In this document: positions 1 through 9,713 of the stretch, piece by piece
Position numbering within the stretch: position 1 is the first letter of the stretch
How the letters are laid out: the number at the start of each line of letters is the position of its first letter
DNA from: Ipomoea triloba
Taxonomy: Eukaryota; Streptophyta; Magnoliopsida; Solanales; Convolvulaceae
Direction: 5' to 3'
Length of the DNA stretch: 64,000 nucleotides
Assembly (NCBI RefSeq): GCF_003576645.1
Contig: NC_044919.1
Location: 26,140,827 to 26,204,826 of the forward strand
The notes under the pieces: model-generated
Database searches by the model: none
The model's input: only the letters and a program-made list of their open reading frames with translations
What the model was told of the DNA's origin: nothing
Made by a program: the position numbers and the translations under genes

Positions 1-1734
1 TCTGGGGTTGCTCACGATGATATCGCAACAGCCGCAATCCCACTGTCCCAAGTCAGTAACTCTGCTCTGGACGAACAGGTAGAAGCTTCGAGAGGTGAAT
101 CCGAGACCTCTGAAGCACCTCAAGTGGCACCCAACACCGTTCTACTTTTGCCACCACCTGCGTCCACACCCTCGATTGACAACGATGAAGCTCAGACAGT
201 TCGAGAGGGTGTAGTTCCGTTGCTCACACTGCCGGGTTTTCCTACTGCTCCTGAAATAATTGTCATTCCAGACTCATCGGAGCAGACCGAAATGCAATCC
301 AATGAGCACTTAGAGCAGATTGCCCCAAGTCCTGCTGGTTCGAGGAGTACTGACGATACCATCGAAGGTGGAAACCGGGAAGCACCTGTCGACACTTCGT
401 CTCCAATCTCACCAGCAGATGACCAAGTTCCCAGCACTGGTTCGAGAAGTGACGCTGAGGGGGAACTTCCATTGGATGGAAACCGGGAAGCGTCCAATAC
501 CGAAGAACCCTCTCCGGCTGATCCTATCTCCACAGTTGCTGAAGCTGAGGCTCCAGGTTCGAGAGGTGAGGAGCAAGAAGTGATCCATCCCTCAGGTGGA
601 AACCGGGAAGCGCCTGACATGGAGCTACCTTCGAGCTCTGAACCCGGTGTCCCTGCGGCTCCTCAGAAAATAAATCGAGAGGTGGACTCGCAACTGCAAG
701 TCATGGGTGGAAATCTGGAAGCACCCAAGTCCCCTCCGACAAAAGGTACATCTCGTTCCTCATCTCCTACTTCTGACTATGATCAACAGGCCGAAGAAGT
801 CTTCATTGGCGAAGTACGTCAATTCATGGCTAATCAATCTCAGAAGATGGCTCAGCTCGAAAGAATACTCGTTGTTGTCCGCAATGCTGCAATGCCTGCT
901 GCTGGCACAAGTGAATCCCAAGGCCGTCATGCCGAACTTCTCGAACAGGCAATATGGGCTGAGGATGCAGCACGGAAAGCCACTAATGAAGCTGCTGTAG
1001 CTCGAGCAGAGGCTGCAAGTGCAAGGGCTGAATTAGCCGAGATGCGAGCAGAGCTTCGAGCCTTTCAACATTCCAGTGAACTTCGACAGGATGTAATGAA
1101 AGCCATACTCGATGACCTGTCGAACCAAGTGCCTGCCCAACTTCAAGCAATCTTCGAAGGTATGTCCATCCTTCTTTCCCGTGCTGATGATGCCAACAAG
1201 GGGGAAAATAAAGGGAAAAAGAAGGGGAAAAATACAACAGGCAAGAAAAGGGCAGCAAGTGAACCGGCTGGACCACCTCCAAAAATACCAAGAATCATGA
1301 GCAAAGCAATGGAGGATGCTAAAAAGGCAGAAAACCTAAGGGTCCAGCGCACACTGGAAATGGAGAGAAGGAGAGAAGAGGACAGAGAAAGAAGAAGAAA
1401 AAGACAAGAACAACAGTCAGAAGAAGAAATGAAGATAGATCTTCTCATGACAAGCTTTAAGTTTGGGAACAGAGAAGACACTGAACAAATTCTGACCCTG
1501 GAGATATTCAAGCTTCTGAAAACCACTGGGATATCTACACACAGCAATATGTCTCCAGAAGAATGCATTGCCTGGTGGAAAGATGGAGTAATTGATGGTG
1601 AGTTCGTGGGGGAAGCCTACAGGAACTACAGGCATCTAGATGTCACAGAAGAATACATAAGCCTGGTAAATCCGAAAGACCCCATCAAGACACGAGAAGC
1701 CATTAACAAGAAGAGGAAAGCCAACAAGAAGTAA
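1..1734 (+). CDS. Sirevirus-type post-pol ORF, 5' end outside window
   Basis: The frame is open from base 1 to the TAA at 1732-1734, so the true start lies upstream; the GTG at 124 is not a credible start. The visible part is about 577 codons. The N-terminal half is Pro/Ser/Glu-rich with a recurring GNREAP-like motif (DNA copies near 367, 474, 594 and 704) interleaved with GSR motifs. An Ala/Glu/Arg coiled-coil-like stretch follows at about 950-1080, then a Lys-rich stretch (about 1200-1260) and a long charged helix (about 1300-1440). No reverse transcriptase, integrase or membrane segment is visible. Its position directly before a polypurine tract and an LTR matches the extra ORF that Sireviruses carry after pol, often called env-like. 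I see no sequence support for an envelope function. Confidence 0.6.
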   Translation, partial: SGVAHDDIATAAIPLSQVSNSALDEQVEASRGESETSEAPQVAPNTVLLLPPPASTPSIDNDEAQTVREGVVPLLTLPGFPTAPEIIVIPDSSEQTEMQSNEHLEQIAPSPAGSRSTDDTIEGGNREAPVDTSSPISPADDQVPSTGSRSDAEGELPLDGNREASNTEEPSPADPISTVAEAEAPGSRGEEQEVIHPSGGNREAPDMELPSSSEPGVPAAPQKINREVDSQLQVMGGNLEAPKSPPTKGTSRSSSPTSDYDQQAEEVFIGEVRQFMANQSQKMAQLERILVVVRNAAMPAAGTSESQGRHAELLEQAIWAEDAARKATNEAAVARAEAASARAELAEMRAELRAFQHSSELRQDVMKAILDDLSNQVPAQLQAIFEGMSILLSRADDANKGENKGKKKGKNTTGKKRAASEPAGPPPKIPRIMSKAMEDAKKAENLRVQRTLEMERRREEDRERRRKRQEQQSEEEMKIDLLMTSFKFGNREDTEQILTLEIFKLLKTTGISTHSNMSPEECIAWWKDGVIDGEFVGEAYRNYRHLDVTEEYISLVNPKDPIKTREAINKKRKANKK

Positions 1735-2010
1735 GCTCTCGTGGTCCAAACTCCATCTTATTTCAATATATTGATGTTTATGTTGTTCTTGGTCTTATTT
1801 CTTTTAAACTTTTCTACTAAACTCTACTTTGTAAACATTCCCTTTTATAATCATATATATATCTTTTGCTGGGGGTGTTGCGTGAGTTCTATTATTCATG
1901 TTTTAGTAGAGTATTTGTCAAACTTACCATATGCGCTGAAAAATAAAATCTATGGTAATTCTTTCTGCCAAATCAGCCATATAGAGTAAGTATAAGTGTT
2001 GGCATCATCA
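1735..2010 (+). other. 3' noncoding region of Sirevirus
   Basis: AT-rich spacer between the stop of the post-pol ORF and the polypurine tract. No coding sequence is supported. Confidence 0.5.
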
Positions 2011-2023
2011 AAAAGGGGGAAAT
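2011..2023 (+). other. Polypurine tract of Sirevirus
   Basis: AAAAGGGGGAAAT lies immediately before the TGTTAGG that opens the LTR. This is the usual plus-strand primer position and matches the G-rich tract typical of Sireviruses. Confidence 0.8.
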
Positions 2024-2649
2024 TGTTAGGAACATCATGTAATAGGTTTTGATGATACCAACTGTTAAGTAGAAATCCCCAAGTCTCGACACATAGGCAA
2101 AACGTTGTAAGTTCGACAAGTAAACCAAGAGCGAAAATACAACCGGGTAACTTTGAGCTCAACTCGGAAAATATTTTAGCTTGAAGTAAACTTGTTTGAA
2201 CATCTTAGATATCTCGTGTTGTAATTTCATAGATAAAACAGAAGAAGGCACGGGACAACACTGGAGGAATAAGGGTCTGCGAGACATCAACTAAGTCTCG
2301 AGACATAAGCAGAGTTCGAGAGGTAGAGCTCTCGATGCTTGGGTTCGAGACATCAAAACAATCGAGACATCAACCTTGGTCTCGATAAACTGACACTTCT
2401 CCAGTAATGCTGAATGACGGTAAGGAAGCATACTTAAAGTTTGGAGAAGAAGAATATCATGGAGATAGAGGTGCCGAACGTGAGGATTTCAAAATGGGCG
2501 GAAATGGATGACACGTCAGATTTCCACCACAAACGGTCAAAAGGTGCACCAATGCCGAAGTGGTCTGATTCCCTACAAACAAGGAATAATGGGAATATAA
2601 AAAGAGTAACTTTTACCAAAAGATGAAAGTGGAGCATGGACTCAAGAAA

Positions 2650-2848
2650 NNNNNNNNNNNNNNNNNNNNNNNNNNNNNNNNNNNNNNNNNNNNNNNNNNN
2701 NNNNNNNNNNNNNNNNNNNNNNNNNNNNNNNNNNNNNNNNNNNNNNNNNNNNNNNNNNNNNNNNNNNNNNNNNNNNNNNNNNNNNNNNNNNNNNNNNNNN
2801 NNNNNNNNNNNNNNNNNNNNNNNNNNNNNNNNNNNNNNNNNNNNNNNN
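2650..2848. other. Assembly gap (199 N)
   Basis: Run of N inside the LTR. Open frames crossing it are not informative. Confidence 1.
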
Positions 2849-3008
2849 AAAGTGAACTATGGAATATTCACTACAAGACAAAGAGGTTCAAGTTACAAGA
2901 TCACCACTCCATGAAATATGCTGAAAATATGCAAGACCCATGATCAGCATGGGAGACAAATTTCAAACGGAATAATTTTCCCTCCAACGGAATTATTCCT
3001 CAACTCTC

Positions 3009-3019
3009 ATATAAAAAGG
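3009..3019 (+). promoter_or_regulatory. TATA box of the Sirevirus LTR
   Basis: ATATAAAAAGG lies about 985 bp into the LTR, a plausible core promoter for the element. Cap and polyadenylation sites were not located. Confidence 0.5.
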
Positions 3020-3342
3020 ACGTGAAGACATGAAAAAAAAAAGGGGGAAGAAAATTCGAAAGAGGTGTCTGACTAAAACGTTCAAGTGCAAGTGCTAAAT
3101 TTGGAATATCATCCTGATATTCAAAATAGCGAGAAAACACATCTTAGTGTTTAAGAGAGTTACAAAGCTTAAACTGTTATACATCTAGAAGGTGACCGAA
3201 GCTGCTCTACATCGAAGTTGATTCAACGATAGCTTGTGGTCAGATTGGAGTCTGTTACATTCAACTGTGACAACCAAAAACACCTTGCTTTGGATTAAGC
3301 AAGAGAGGTGGAGTAACCTGGCAGCTGTCCGAGTGAAAGAAA

Positions 3343-3595
3343 CCTGAGGCTTGACGCGGGCTTGGTGATCAAAGGTCAAGTGCTCGAGAGGTGGAGTAGC
3401 TGGAAGCGGGGAGAAAGACCTTGGAGAGGCGGAGTAACCTGGGAGCTGTCTTGTGAAGATCCTGAGGCTTGAGGCGGGCTTGGTGATCAAAGGTCAAGTG
3501 CTCGAGAGGTGGAGTAACAAGAAGCGGGGCGAAAAACCTGAGGCTTGAGGCGGGCTTCGTGATCAAAGCTCAAGCGCTCGATATTGTACTAAAAA
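3343..3595 (+). repeat. Three direct repeats in the LTR
   Basis: Units begin with CCTGAGGCTTGA at 3343, CCTGAGGCTTGAGGCGGGCT at 3461 and again at 3537. Each continues into a block with GTGATCAAAG and CTCGA. Unit lengths are 118, 76 and about 58 bp because the 3' part of the unit varies. The repeats lie in the transcribed half of the LTR if 3009 is the TATA box. Confidence 0.7.
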
Positions 3596-3948
3596 GGGAA
3601 GTTTTTAGTGCAATCCTTCCAGGGAGTTTCTGGAAGAAGAGTGGACGTAGGCGGGTTGGCCGAACCACTTAAAAATCTCTCTTGCATTTACTTACTGCTT
3701 TTATCTCTCGCTAACCTCTCGATTGCACTACATATAAACACACCTCTCGAACTAACTCAAACTCGTGCTAACTAAAAGGGGATAACATTTCCGCTGCGCA
3801 TAAAACTTTGTCTTCACCTCGTGAGGTATCGAACCTAAACATCCTAAGTTCAATACACACGAGAGGTCGAAAAGATTTGCAAATTCTTATACAAGTCTAT
3901 TCACCCCCCCCCCCTCTAGACTTGTACCCCATCCCCTTGGGACCAACA

Positions 3949-4901
3949 TTATCAAGACGACTTTTTTTTTCATTTTCTTTTATTTTTTCACACAAGGCGG
4001 CCTCATTGGGCTCTTTTGAGTATACGATGATAAACTTCTCCTTCACACCCCCACGCGCCACCTTCAAGAGAGTAAATAAGTCTCGCTTTTGCCCCAAGTT
4101 AACCAAAGATCTTTTTCATTTCCAGGCTTAGCATATTTATCTTTCTAGAGTTGAAAAGTGTACACTCCCACTTCGATGCCTCCTTGACTATGGTCCAAAC
4201 AAAATAGAGGGTCAACATCATGCAAGCATACAATATCGACAATTTTAAAGTGTACAAGAGTTTATTTCCAAGGATATTCAAGATTGAGACTCAATTATTC
4301 GTTCAAAGCACACATTTTCAAGCTAGACTAAACAAGGTATTAATTTCAAACACATGCATTGTCCTACGCTAGGCATCACCTTTTTGATCAAAAGCTTTAA
4401 GCACGAAGTGCTTTCCTTTCCACACTTTAGAAACGAACATCATCCTCGATGTTCACTCTATGAGCACGGTGGGAAAGACATAAGGTCTTATCTAGCATAA
4501 CGCCCCTTTCCACACTTTAAAAGTGGGCTATGGGCTAAGAATATCACAAAAAAAAAATGTTCATGTTTCCACACTTTAGCAACTAAGCACATAGGTAATC
4601 AAAATATATAGGGGAGATAAAGAGACTCCCCCTTTTTTTCGATGCTTTACTATTTCGTGCACTTGGTTTCTCTCGCCGCATAATCTTCCCTGCAAAGCCA
4701 TAAACTCAAAGCACATTGCTAAACACTTGAATTAGCTATTATTAGAGAGTTGTCACGCAAAATAAGGAGCTAAAAATGAAATGAAGTAAAACGCAATAAA
4801 GTAACAAAACCATGAAATTAAAAACAAATTGTTTGTGCATAAAAGAAGTAAGAAATAAAGAACTTAAAAGAATTAACACTAAAGAATAAGGCTGCACAAG
4901 A
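3949..4901 (-). other. 3' internal region with polypurine-like motifs
   Basis: No credible ORF. On the minus strand 4414-4454 holds CATCGAGGATGATG followed by AAAGTGTGGAAAGG, the same arrangement found near the polypurine tract of the nested element. TCCACACTTTA recurs near 4508 and 4565. A purine run (AAAAAAAGGGGGAG on the minus strand) at 4625-4639 is another polypurine candidate. No similarity to the right-hand LTR was seen here. Confidence 0.5.
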
Positions 4902-6050
4902 TCATATTCTCGGGTCACCCGGTTCCTCTTCTTGTTGAGTCAATCGAAGCCTTCTTACTTCCTCTTCCAACCTCCCCATTCGGTTTCCTAATTCTTGAAA
5001 AGCGTCAAGCATCCTTCTCTCGCGGCCTCTATGCTCTTCTTCTTGCGCATCATGCAATTGGCGGATGAACTCTTGCAACGCGACTCCCTCATTACTTATG
5101 ATTTGTTGTGGATGCACGAATGGAAGCATGGGTTGCTCTTCATAATCAGGCACATACGGGATCAAATTGAGGCGGAGGCAGTCCTCCCTACTCATCGGTA
5201 CCATAGTAGTTGCTACCGATTCCCATGCAAGGATCTCTCCGTACCGTAATGCCTCGCATAATCGGCTCACTAAAGGGCCAATGAAAATGTTTTCACTATC
5301 TTCATGACGCTGCCTTCGTAGCAATTTCCTGCACAAAACCCCTATGTGGATAGGAGTTTCCGTGCTCATGCTCCACAAAATGAACAGCTCTTCTCGCGTG
5401 ACATTGTCATTGTGCGTCCTTCTCCCCATCCAAGACCTTGCGATAATTTCCCACATAACCAATACCTCCGGTTGCCTTATATACCTTGAGCATACATAAG
5501 GTGGACTCCACGTGGTTCCGGCCCTCGCGATACACCACCAAAACAATCCTGGTTGATGCTTGTTCTCAAAATCATCCACGAGGTTGTGATACCATCCTTG
5601 GTTTTGGTCTTCTAAGGTGTAAAATCCTAGAAGATTTCCTAGTTCGTTGGCCAAGATTTCATAACTTTTGTGGAATAACTTGAACTTTATACTTGGTTCC
5701 CAATGGTTGTGGATGTCTTCGTTCACCTCTAGAGTTGCAATGAACTCTCTTACTACGGGTTCATAAGTGTCGTTTCTCCATCTACACATATCCCTCCAAA
5801 AGGGTTGGTTTACAAGTCTCTCAACCTCTTGTCGAATGCCGAGGGTGTCCAAGAGGGAGGTATCTATGTATTTCCATGATACGATTTCCTTGTCCCTAAA
5901 ATGCCTAAACCTAAACAAGTCTTCCACGTTAAGCATTAATCCTCGGTTTAGACTTTCCCCGTTAGTCCATCCTTCCTCATCACTTGAGTTCTCATCATTG
6001 TTTCTATGGCTTGGTTCACCCCTTTCCAACGTGTGCTTGGGCACCATCAT
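4902..6050 (-). CDS. Post-pol ORF (distal copy), ATHILA ORF-1-like
   Basis: 382 codons from the double ATG at 6050, chosen because an open extension to 6098 has only a non-ATG start. It is homologous to the ORF at 7360-8301: both contain an EVERL...W...W(R)xDTYEPVV motif followed by EFIAT and LGFYT. This signature belongs to the plant retrotransposon proteins annotated as ATHILA ORF-1 or putative plant transposon protein. The C-terminal 60 residues (LHDAQEEEHRGRERRML onward) look like a coiled coil. No transmembrane segment or catalytic motif is visible, so calling it an envelope protein is not justified. The frame is intact, unlike the neighbouring gag-pol. A splice acceptor at 6069 precedes the start. 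Confidence 0.65.
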   Translation of the reverse strand: MMVPKHTLERGEPSHRNNDENSSDEEGWTNGESLNRGLMLNVEDLFRFRHFRDKEIVSWKYIDTSLLDTLGIRQEVERLVNQPFWRDMCRWRNDTYEPVVREFIATLEVNEDIHNHWEPSIKFKLFHKSYEILANELGNLLGFYTLEDQNQGWYHNLVDDFENKHQPGLFWWCIARAGTTWSPPYVCSRYIRQPEVLVMWEIIARSWMGRRTHNDNVTREELFILWSMSTETPIHIGVLCRKLLRRQRHEDSENIFIGPLVSRLCEALRYGEILAWESVATTMVPMSREDCLRLNLIPYVPDYEEQPMLPFVHPQQIISNEGVALQEFIRQLHDAQEEEHRGRERRMLDAFQELGNRMGRLEEEVRRLRLTQQEEEPGDPRI

Positions 6051-6540
6051 GTTCGATCGTGACAACCCCTTCACAATAACACAAGTATTAGATTTCAATC
6101 AATACAATGCCATCAAGAACTCCACATTTAGGTCATACAAGCTATGTGCATTTTATCAAACACTTGGCATGCGTATATATGAAAATTCACATTTGGTTGG
6201 GACTTTGTCCGATCTAGACAAGAGTGAACATTATAGCAAATAGATCATTCATCAAAAATCAAAATAGATAAGAAAAGTAGAAGCTTTCAATAGTGATGAG
6301 TAGAAATTTGATTAGATCATGTCATTTTAACCTCAAGAAGAAGAAGTGAAGGTTTAGGAATATTACCTTGGGGCTAGGTGGTGGTGATCCACTCACACTT
6401 GATAGAGGAGATGAGAAGACATACCCTGAATTCATCATTTTGGAAGTGTTTGGAATAGTAGAGAGGAAAGCTTTGAGGTGAGAATGAGAATGATAGGGCT
6501 GAAATGCCTTTTAAGGCATTTATCTCTAATTTTTCATCGG
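6051..6540 (-). promoter_or_regulatory. Leader of distal post-pol ORF, with TATA-like box and possible intron
   Basis: On the minus strand, right to left: palindrome array, a TATA-like CCTTAAAAGG (6507-6516), a CT-rich leader, a donor-like AAG|GTAATATT at 6366 and an acceptor-like GTGAAG|GGG at 6069, then the ATG at 6050. This would give a 298-bp 5' UTR intron. Splice sites are judged by eye only. Confidence 0.35.
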
Positions 6541-6746
6541 GTGGGCGCGCCCTTGGACGCTCGTCCAAGGGTGCGTCCAAAATGTGGTCCTCTGCTTCTA
6601 CTGCGTTCTGTTGAGTTTTAAGGTTGGACGCCCCTGTGGACGCGCATCCAACAGGGCGTCCACAATGTTGCCCTCTGATTCTGTCTACGTTCTGTAGTGT
6701 CCAGGCTTGGACGCCCCTGTGGACGCGCGTCCAACAGGGCGTCCAG
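6541..6746. repeat. GGACGC palindrome array A (3 units)
   Basis: Three units whose palindromic cores (GGACGCTCGTCC, GGACGCGCATCC, GGACGCGCGTCC) start at 6555, 6638 and 6721, exactly 83 bp apart. The second and third units extend to about 39 bp of near-perfect inverted repeat (GGACGCCCCTGT outside the core). Similar arrays lie at 9261-9517 and in the LTR at 23106-23372. Open frames through it, rich in DARP and WTR motifs, are artefacts of the repeat. Confidence 0.85.
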
Positions 6747-7359
6747 CCTGGCATTTAGACTTTTTTCTGCATTCTCCTTTGTCTCGCACCTCTTTCCCGA
6801 GCCCCTTTCAAAGTGTGGATCTTGTTCCCTGCGAAATGAAGCTCAACATACAACAAACAACAAATATTTTTGATATTTTGGGATTATGACAAACAAAAGA
6901 CAAAACTAGAAATAAAATTCAATCATAGAATAAAACGAAATTCAAAGTGCAGTATTAAAAATAAAAGGAGTGTAAGCATCCATCAAACATGAAATAAAAT
7001 AACAAAATATAAAGTCGGCACCCCATGCACAGGGTACCTAAAGTTTTTGCCGGACCACACCCAAACTAATGTCAACTCAGCACCCATCAATATGATCCAT
7101 CCCCACCCTGTGAGGGGGGTGGGAACCTATTCTCCATCCATAGGCGAAGTTGCTCTATAGCCTCGTATTGTTGGCTTTGTCTCGCTTCCTACCTAGCCAA
7201 AACATCGTCCTGAAGGTCCATGCGCCTGTTGAATGTATCCATGGCATGGGTATGCAGCTGAATTTGGAGCGCGCGCATAGATGCCCAATCATGCACCTCA
7301 GGATACTGCATGTACTCGGGGGGTACCTCTTGTCCTCCCTCTTCTTCTGGCGCAAGCGG
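6747..7359 (-). other. Spacer between the two post-pol ORFs
   Basis: AT-rich stretch downstream of the proximal post-pol ORF. I see no coding sequence or RNA gene in it. Confidence 0.4.
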
Positions 7360-8301
7360 CTATGGCTCATTCTCGGCTTGCACCGGGTTGTCATCTATCC
7401 TTGGCATGTAACCTCGGCCGAGCTGCTCAAGGCCTAATGGCATCATGGTGGCTTTTCTCTTTTCTCGGCGCAACTGCCTTTGGAGACCCAAGCCCTCGCA
7501 TAGTCGTGTGACTATAGGGCTAATCCAGATATAGGGGCATTTCTCGTGTGCCTGGGTCTGCAGCCACTGTTTCACCATGCAAGCCATTTGAATAGACTCG
7601 TTCATTTCTAAGCTCCAAAGCCGGAATACATCTGTCTGGTAGATTTTGTACAAGTTCTTGTGGCGGCCTCCAAATGTTAAGCCTAAGAGGAGTTTGAGGG
7701 CCTTCAGTGCCGGGCTCCGGATGACGGCAGTGCTGTGCTTCTTGCCGGTGAACCTCCCAACAGTACTTCTGGTGATCCTATTCCAGTACTCCTCCAACGC
7801 GGCATCGGAGTCGAAGTCATTGGGGAGGCTGCGATACTCGTCTGAATACATGTCTTCTCGAGTGTAGAACCCAAGAGACATCCCCAGCTGGTCCACCGAA
7901 AGGTGGTACTGTTGCCCGAACACTGTGAATTTGACGGAAGGGGTGAACTGGTGGCTTTCCTCTGTTGCCTCGAAGGTGGCTATGAACTCATGAACCACCG
8001 GCTCGTAGGTGTCATCTCTCCAGCTGAAGAGATGCTCCCAATACTGCTGGGATGTAAGCCGTTCTACCTCTTCCCGACAACCGTTGGAGTCCAGCAATGG
8101 GTAATCAAAGTAGTATCCTCCCGATACCACCTTTGATTGGAGTTCTTCTACTCGCGCCAGCTGTATAGAATTCAAGTGCCCTAAGCCTCGGCCTCCTGGT
8201 GCCACAGGGTCGCTTTGTCCTTCTACGACCCCACTACTTGAGCCCCTCTCATCATGACGCCGCTTTTTGGCTTGTTCCTTATGTCTTGTTCTTGGAGGCA
8301 T
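7360..8301 (-). CDS. Post-pol ORF (proximal copy), ATHILA ORF-1-like
   Basis: 313 aa from ATG at 8301. The N-terminus is strongly basic (RTRHKEQAKKRR) and could be a nuclear localisation signal. The middle matches the distal paralogue: REEVERL, then FSWRDDTYEPVVHEFIAT, then SLGFYTRED. No coiled-coil tail comparable to the distal copy is seen. The frame is intact. An AG lies directly before the ATG on the minus strand (8302-8303), so a 5' UTR intron could end there. Function is unknown; the family is known only from plant retrotransposons. Confidence 0.65.
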   Translation of the reverse strand: MPPRTRHKEQAKKRRHDERGSSSGVVEGQSDPVAPGGRGLGHLNSIQLARVEELQSKVVSGGYYFDYPLLDSNGCREEVERLTSQQYWEHLFSWRDDTYEPVVHEFIATFEATEESHQFTPSVKFTVFGQQYHLSVDQLGMSLGFYTREDMYSDEYRSLPNDFDSDAALEEYWNRITRSTVGRFTGKKHSTAVIRSPALKALKLLLGLTFGGRHKNLYKIYQTDVFRLWSLEMNESIQMACMVKQWLQTQAHEKCPYIWISPIVTRLCEGLGLQRQLRREKRKATMMPLGLEQLGRGYMPRIDDNPVQAENEP

Positions 8302-9260
8302 CTATTAAGATCAACTAAACTTGTTAGCCACATCCTATTCAATCTTAGGCAAGCATGTAATCAATCAAGCAACTAATACAAATTAAGACATTGTAAGCTT
8401 AATCAAACATGTTTAAAGAATCCAAGAGAATTAATACCATTTTAGGTTGAAACATACTAAGCTCAATACTTGATTGAAGAGCTATATAGAGGCAAACATA
8501 TCATTGCTAACACAACTAACACTTAACAAGATAAATCGTTTATACACAATCAAGGTTGCTAGCTAAAACGAATGTCATCACTCATGCAAAGAATCACCAC
8601 ATCAATACTTCATTTGGGGAGTTATACCAAGCATCACCAATCAAGAATATAGCTTAATTCTCATCATGCATCACAAATTCATACCACAACTCAAAAATCC
8701 CTAATTTTAGGAATTTAGCAATTCACAATTTCAATTAAGTACAATATAGTGACACAATGTGCAAGGTGGCTTCATAAAACTCTTAATCTAGCATGCAATT
8801 GTAAGTATTGATCATCAATTTCATCAGTAATGTCTAAAATTTCAACCTCAAATTCTCCACCATTAACCCTAGGGTTCATGCTTTTCAAAAATTTAAAATC
8901 ATATTCCAACCATACAAAATGCAATTAATTCACATAAAGATGTTCTCTTCATCACATAGAATCAATTTTAAACAACAATATAACAAAACAATGGCCAAAA
9001 CATGAAATCCCAATTTAAGCTCCATAACAATGGTGAAAAGCTTTGAAATAGAGATGGAGAAGATGAATTTTACCTTGTAATTGCTTGTTAATGAGAGTTG
9101 TGTAGTTGAAAGCTTGAATTTTGGCCTTAAACTTGATTGAAACTTGAGAAAAACTTACTTTGGTGTTTGGGTGGGAGTTGGGCGTCCAAGGTATGAAGAA
9201 ACAAGAAGAAGACTTTGCCTTAAATCCAAAAATCGCGTCCAAAGTAGTCTGTCCAGATCG
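8302..9260 (-). promoter_or_regulatory. Leader of proximal post-pol ORF with possible intron
   Basis: On the minus strand a TATA-like GGATTTAAGGC (9217-9227) follows palindrome array B. A donor-like CAAG|GTAAAATTC sits at 9073 and the acceptor-like TTAATAG at 8302 joins the ATG. The implied intron is 772 bp and AT-rich. The same order is seen upstream of the distal ORF. Confidence 0.35.
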
Positions 9261-9517
9261 TTGGACGCGGTCTGGACGCGCGTCCAGCCGGCCGTCAAAC
9301 AGAGAGCTCTCTGTTTCTGCAGTCTTGGACGCTTGGGCGGGCGTCCAACCGGGCATCCAGCAGAACGCTCTCTGAATATCTTATGTGTTGGAGTTGGACG
9401 CACCCTTGGACGCGCATCCATGGGCGCATCCAAAAATGTGTCCTCTGAATCTCTGTTGTCTGCGTGTGTTTGGACGCTGGACGCGGGCTGGACACGCGTC
9501 CAGCCTGGCTTCCAGGC
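9261..9517. repeat. GGACGC palindrome array B (4 units)
   Basis: Cores start at about 9274 (GGACGCGCGTCC), 9335 (GGGCGGGCGTCC), 9408 (GGACGCGCATCC) and 9490 (GGACACGCGTCC), giving spacings of 61, 73 and 82 bp. Same motif family as arrays A and C. Confidence 0.8.
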
Positions 9518-9658
9518 CCTGTTTCTTTCGCCATTTCGGTCTTTTCTTGCTCTTCGTTGGTTCTTTTTGGTTTCACTCCCTAAGGTCCTGAAAAAACACA
9601 ATTGAATCTAAGATAAGAAATGAAAAATAAAGCGTGTAAAAAGAAAAAGTACCCTCAG

Positions 9659-9679
9659 GTTGCCTCCCGAGAAGCGCTA
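9659..9679 (-). other. Conserved motif just after pol
   Basis: On the minus strand this reads AGCGCTTCTCGGGAGGCAAC, 35 bp past the pol stop at 9714. The nested element has AGCGCTTCATGGGAGGCACC at 17971-17990 although it has no pol. I recall similar sequence in many plant Athila/Tat elements; its role is unknown to me. The rest of 9518-9713 shows nothing else. Confidence 0.6.
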
Positions 9680-9713
9680 CGTTTTACGTCTTTAGCCCGA
9701 CGCCTTTGTGAGC

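Larger units (their letters stand above)
2024..3948 (+). mobile_element. 3' LTR of a Sirevirus (Ty1/copia)
   Basis: About 1.93 kb, opening TGTTAGGAAC and closing GGGACCAACA, giving TGTT...AACA ends. It follows the polypurine tract directly. The opening bases, the C-rich run near the end and the closing motif resemble Sirevirus LTRs. A sequencing gap (2650-2848) interrupts it. CGAGA/TCTCG motifs recur upstream of the TATA box, and three direct repeats lie downstream. The bases after the end are TTATC; the partner target duplication is outside the window. Confidence 0.75.

Noticed and set aside
192..1568. Antisense ORFs within the Sirevirus post-pol region
   Set aside because: They mirror the codon bias and repeats of the plus-strand ORF and have no domain.
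3185..3566. Minus-strand ORFs in the Sirevirus LTR
   Set aside because: Shadows of the three direct repeats; repeated peptide segments only.
9144..9605. Open frames on both strands, up to about 155 codons, over palindrome array B (and similar ones over array A)
   Set aside because: They consist of repeated DARP/WTR-type residues produced by the GGACGC palindromes, exist on both strands, and show no domain.
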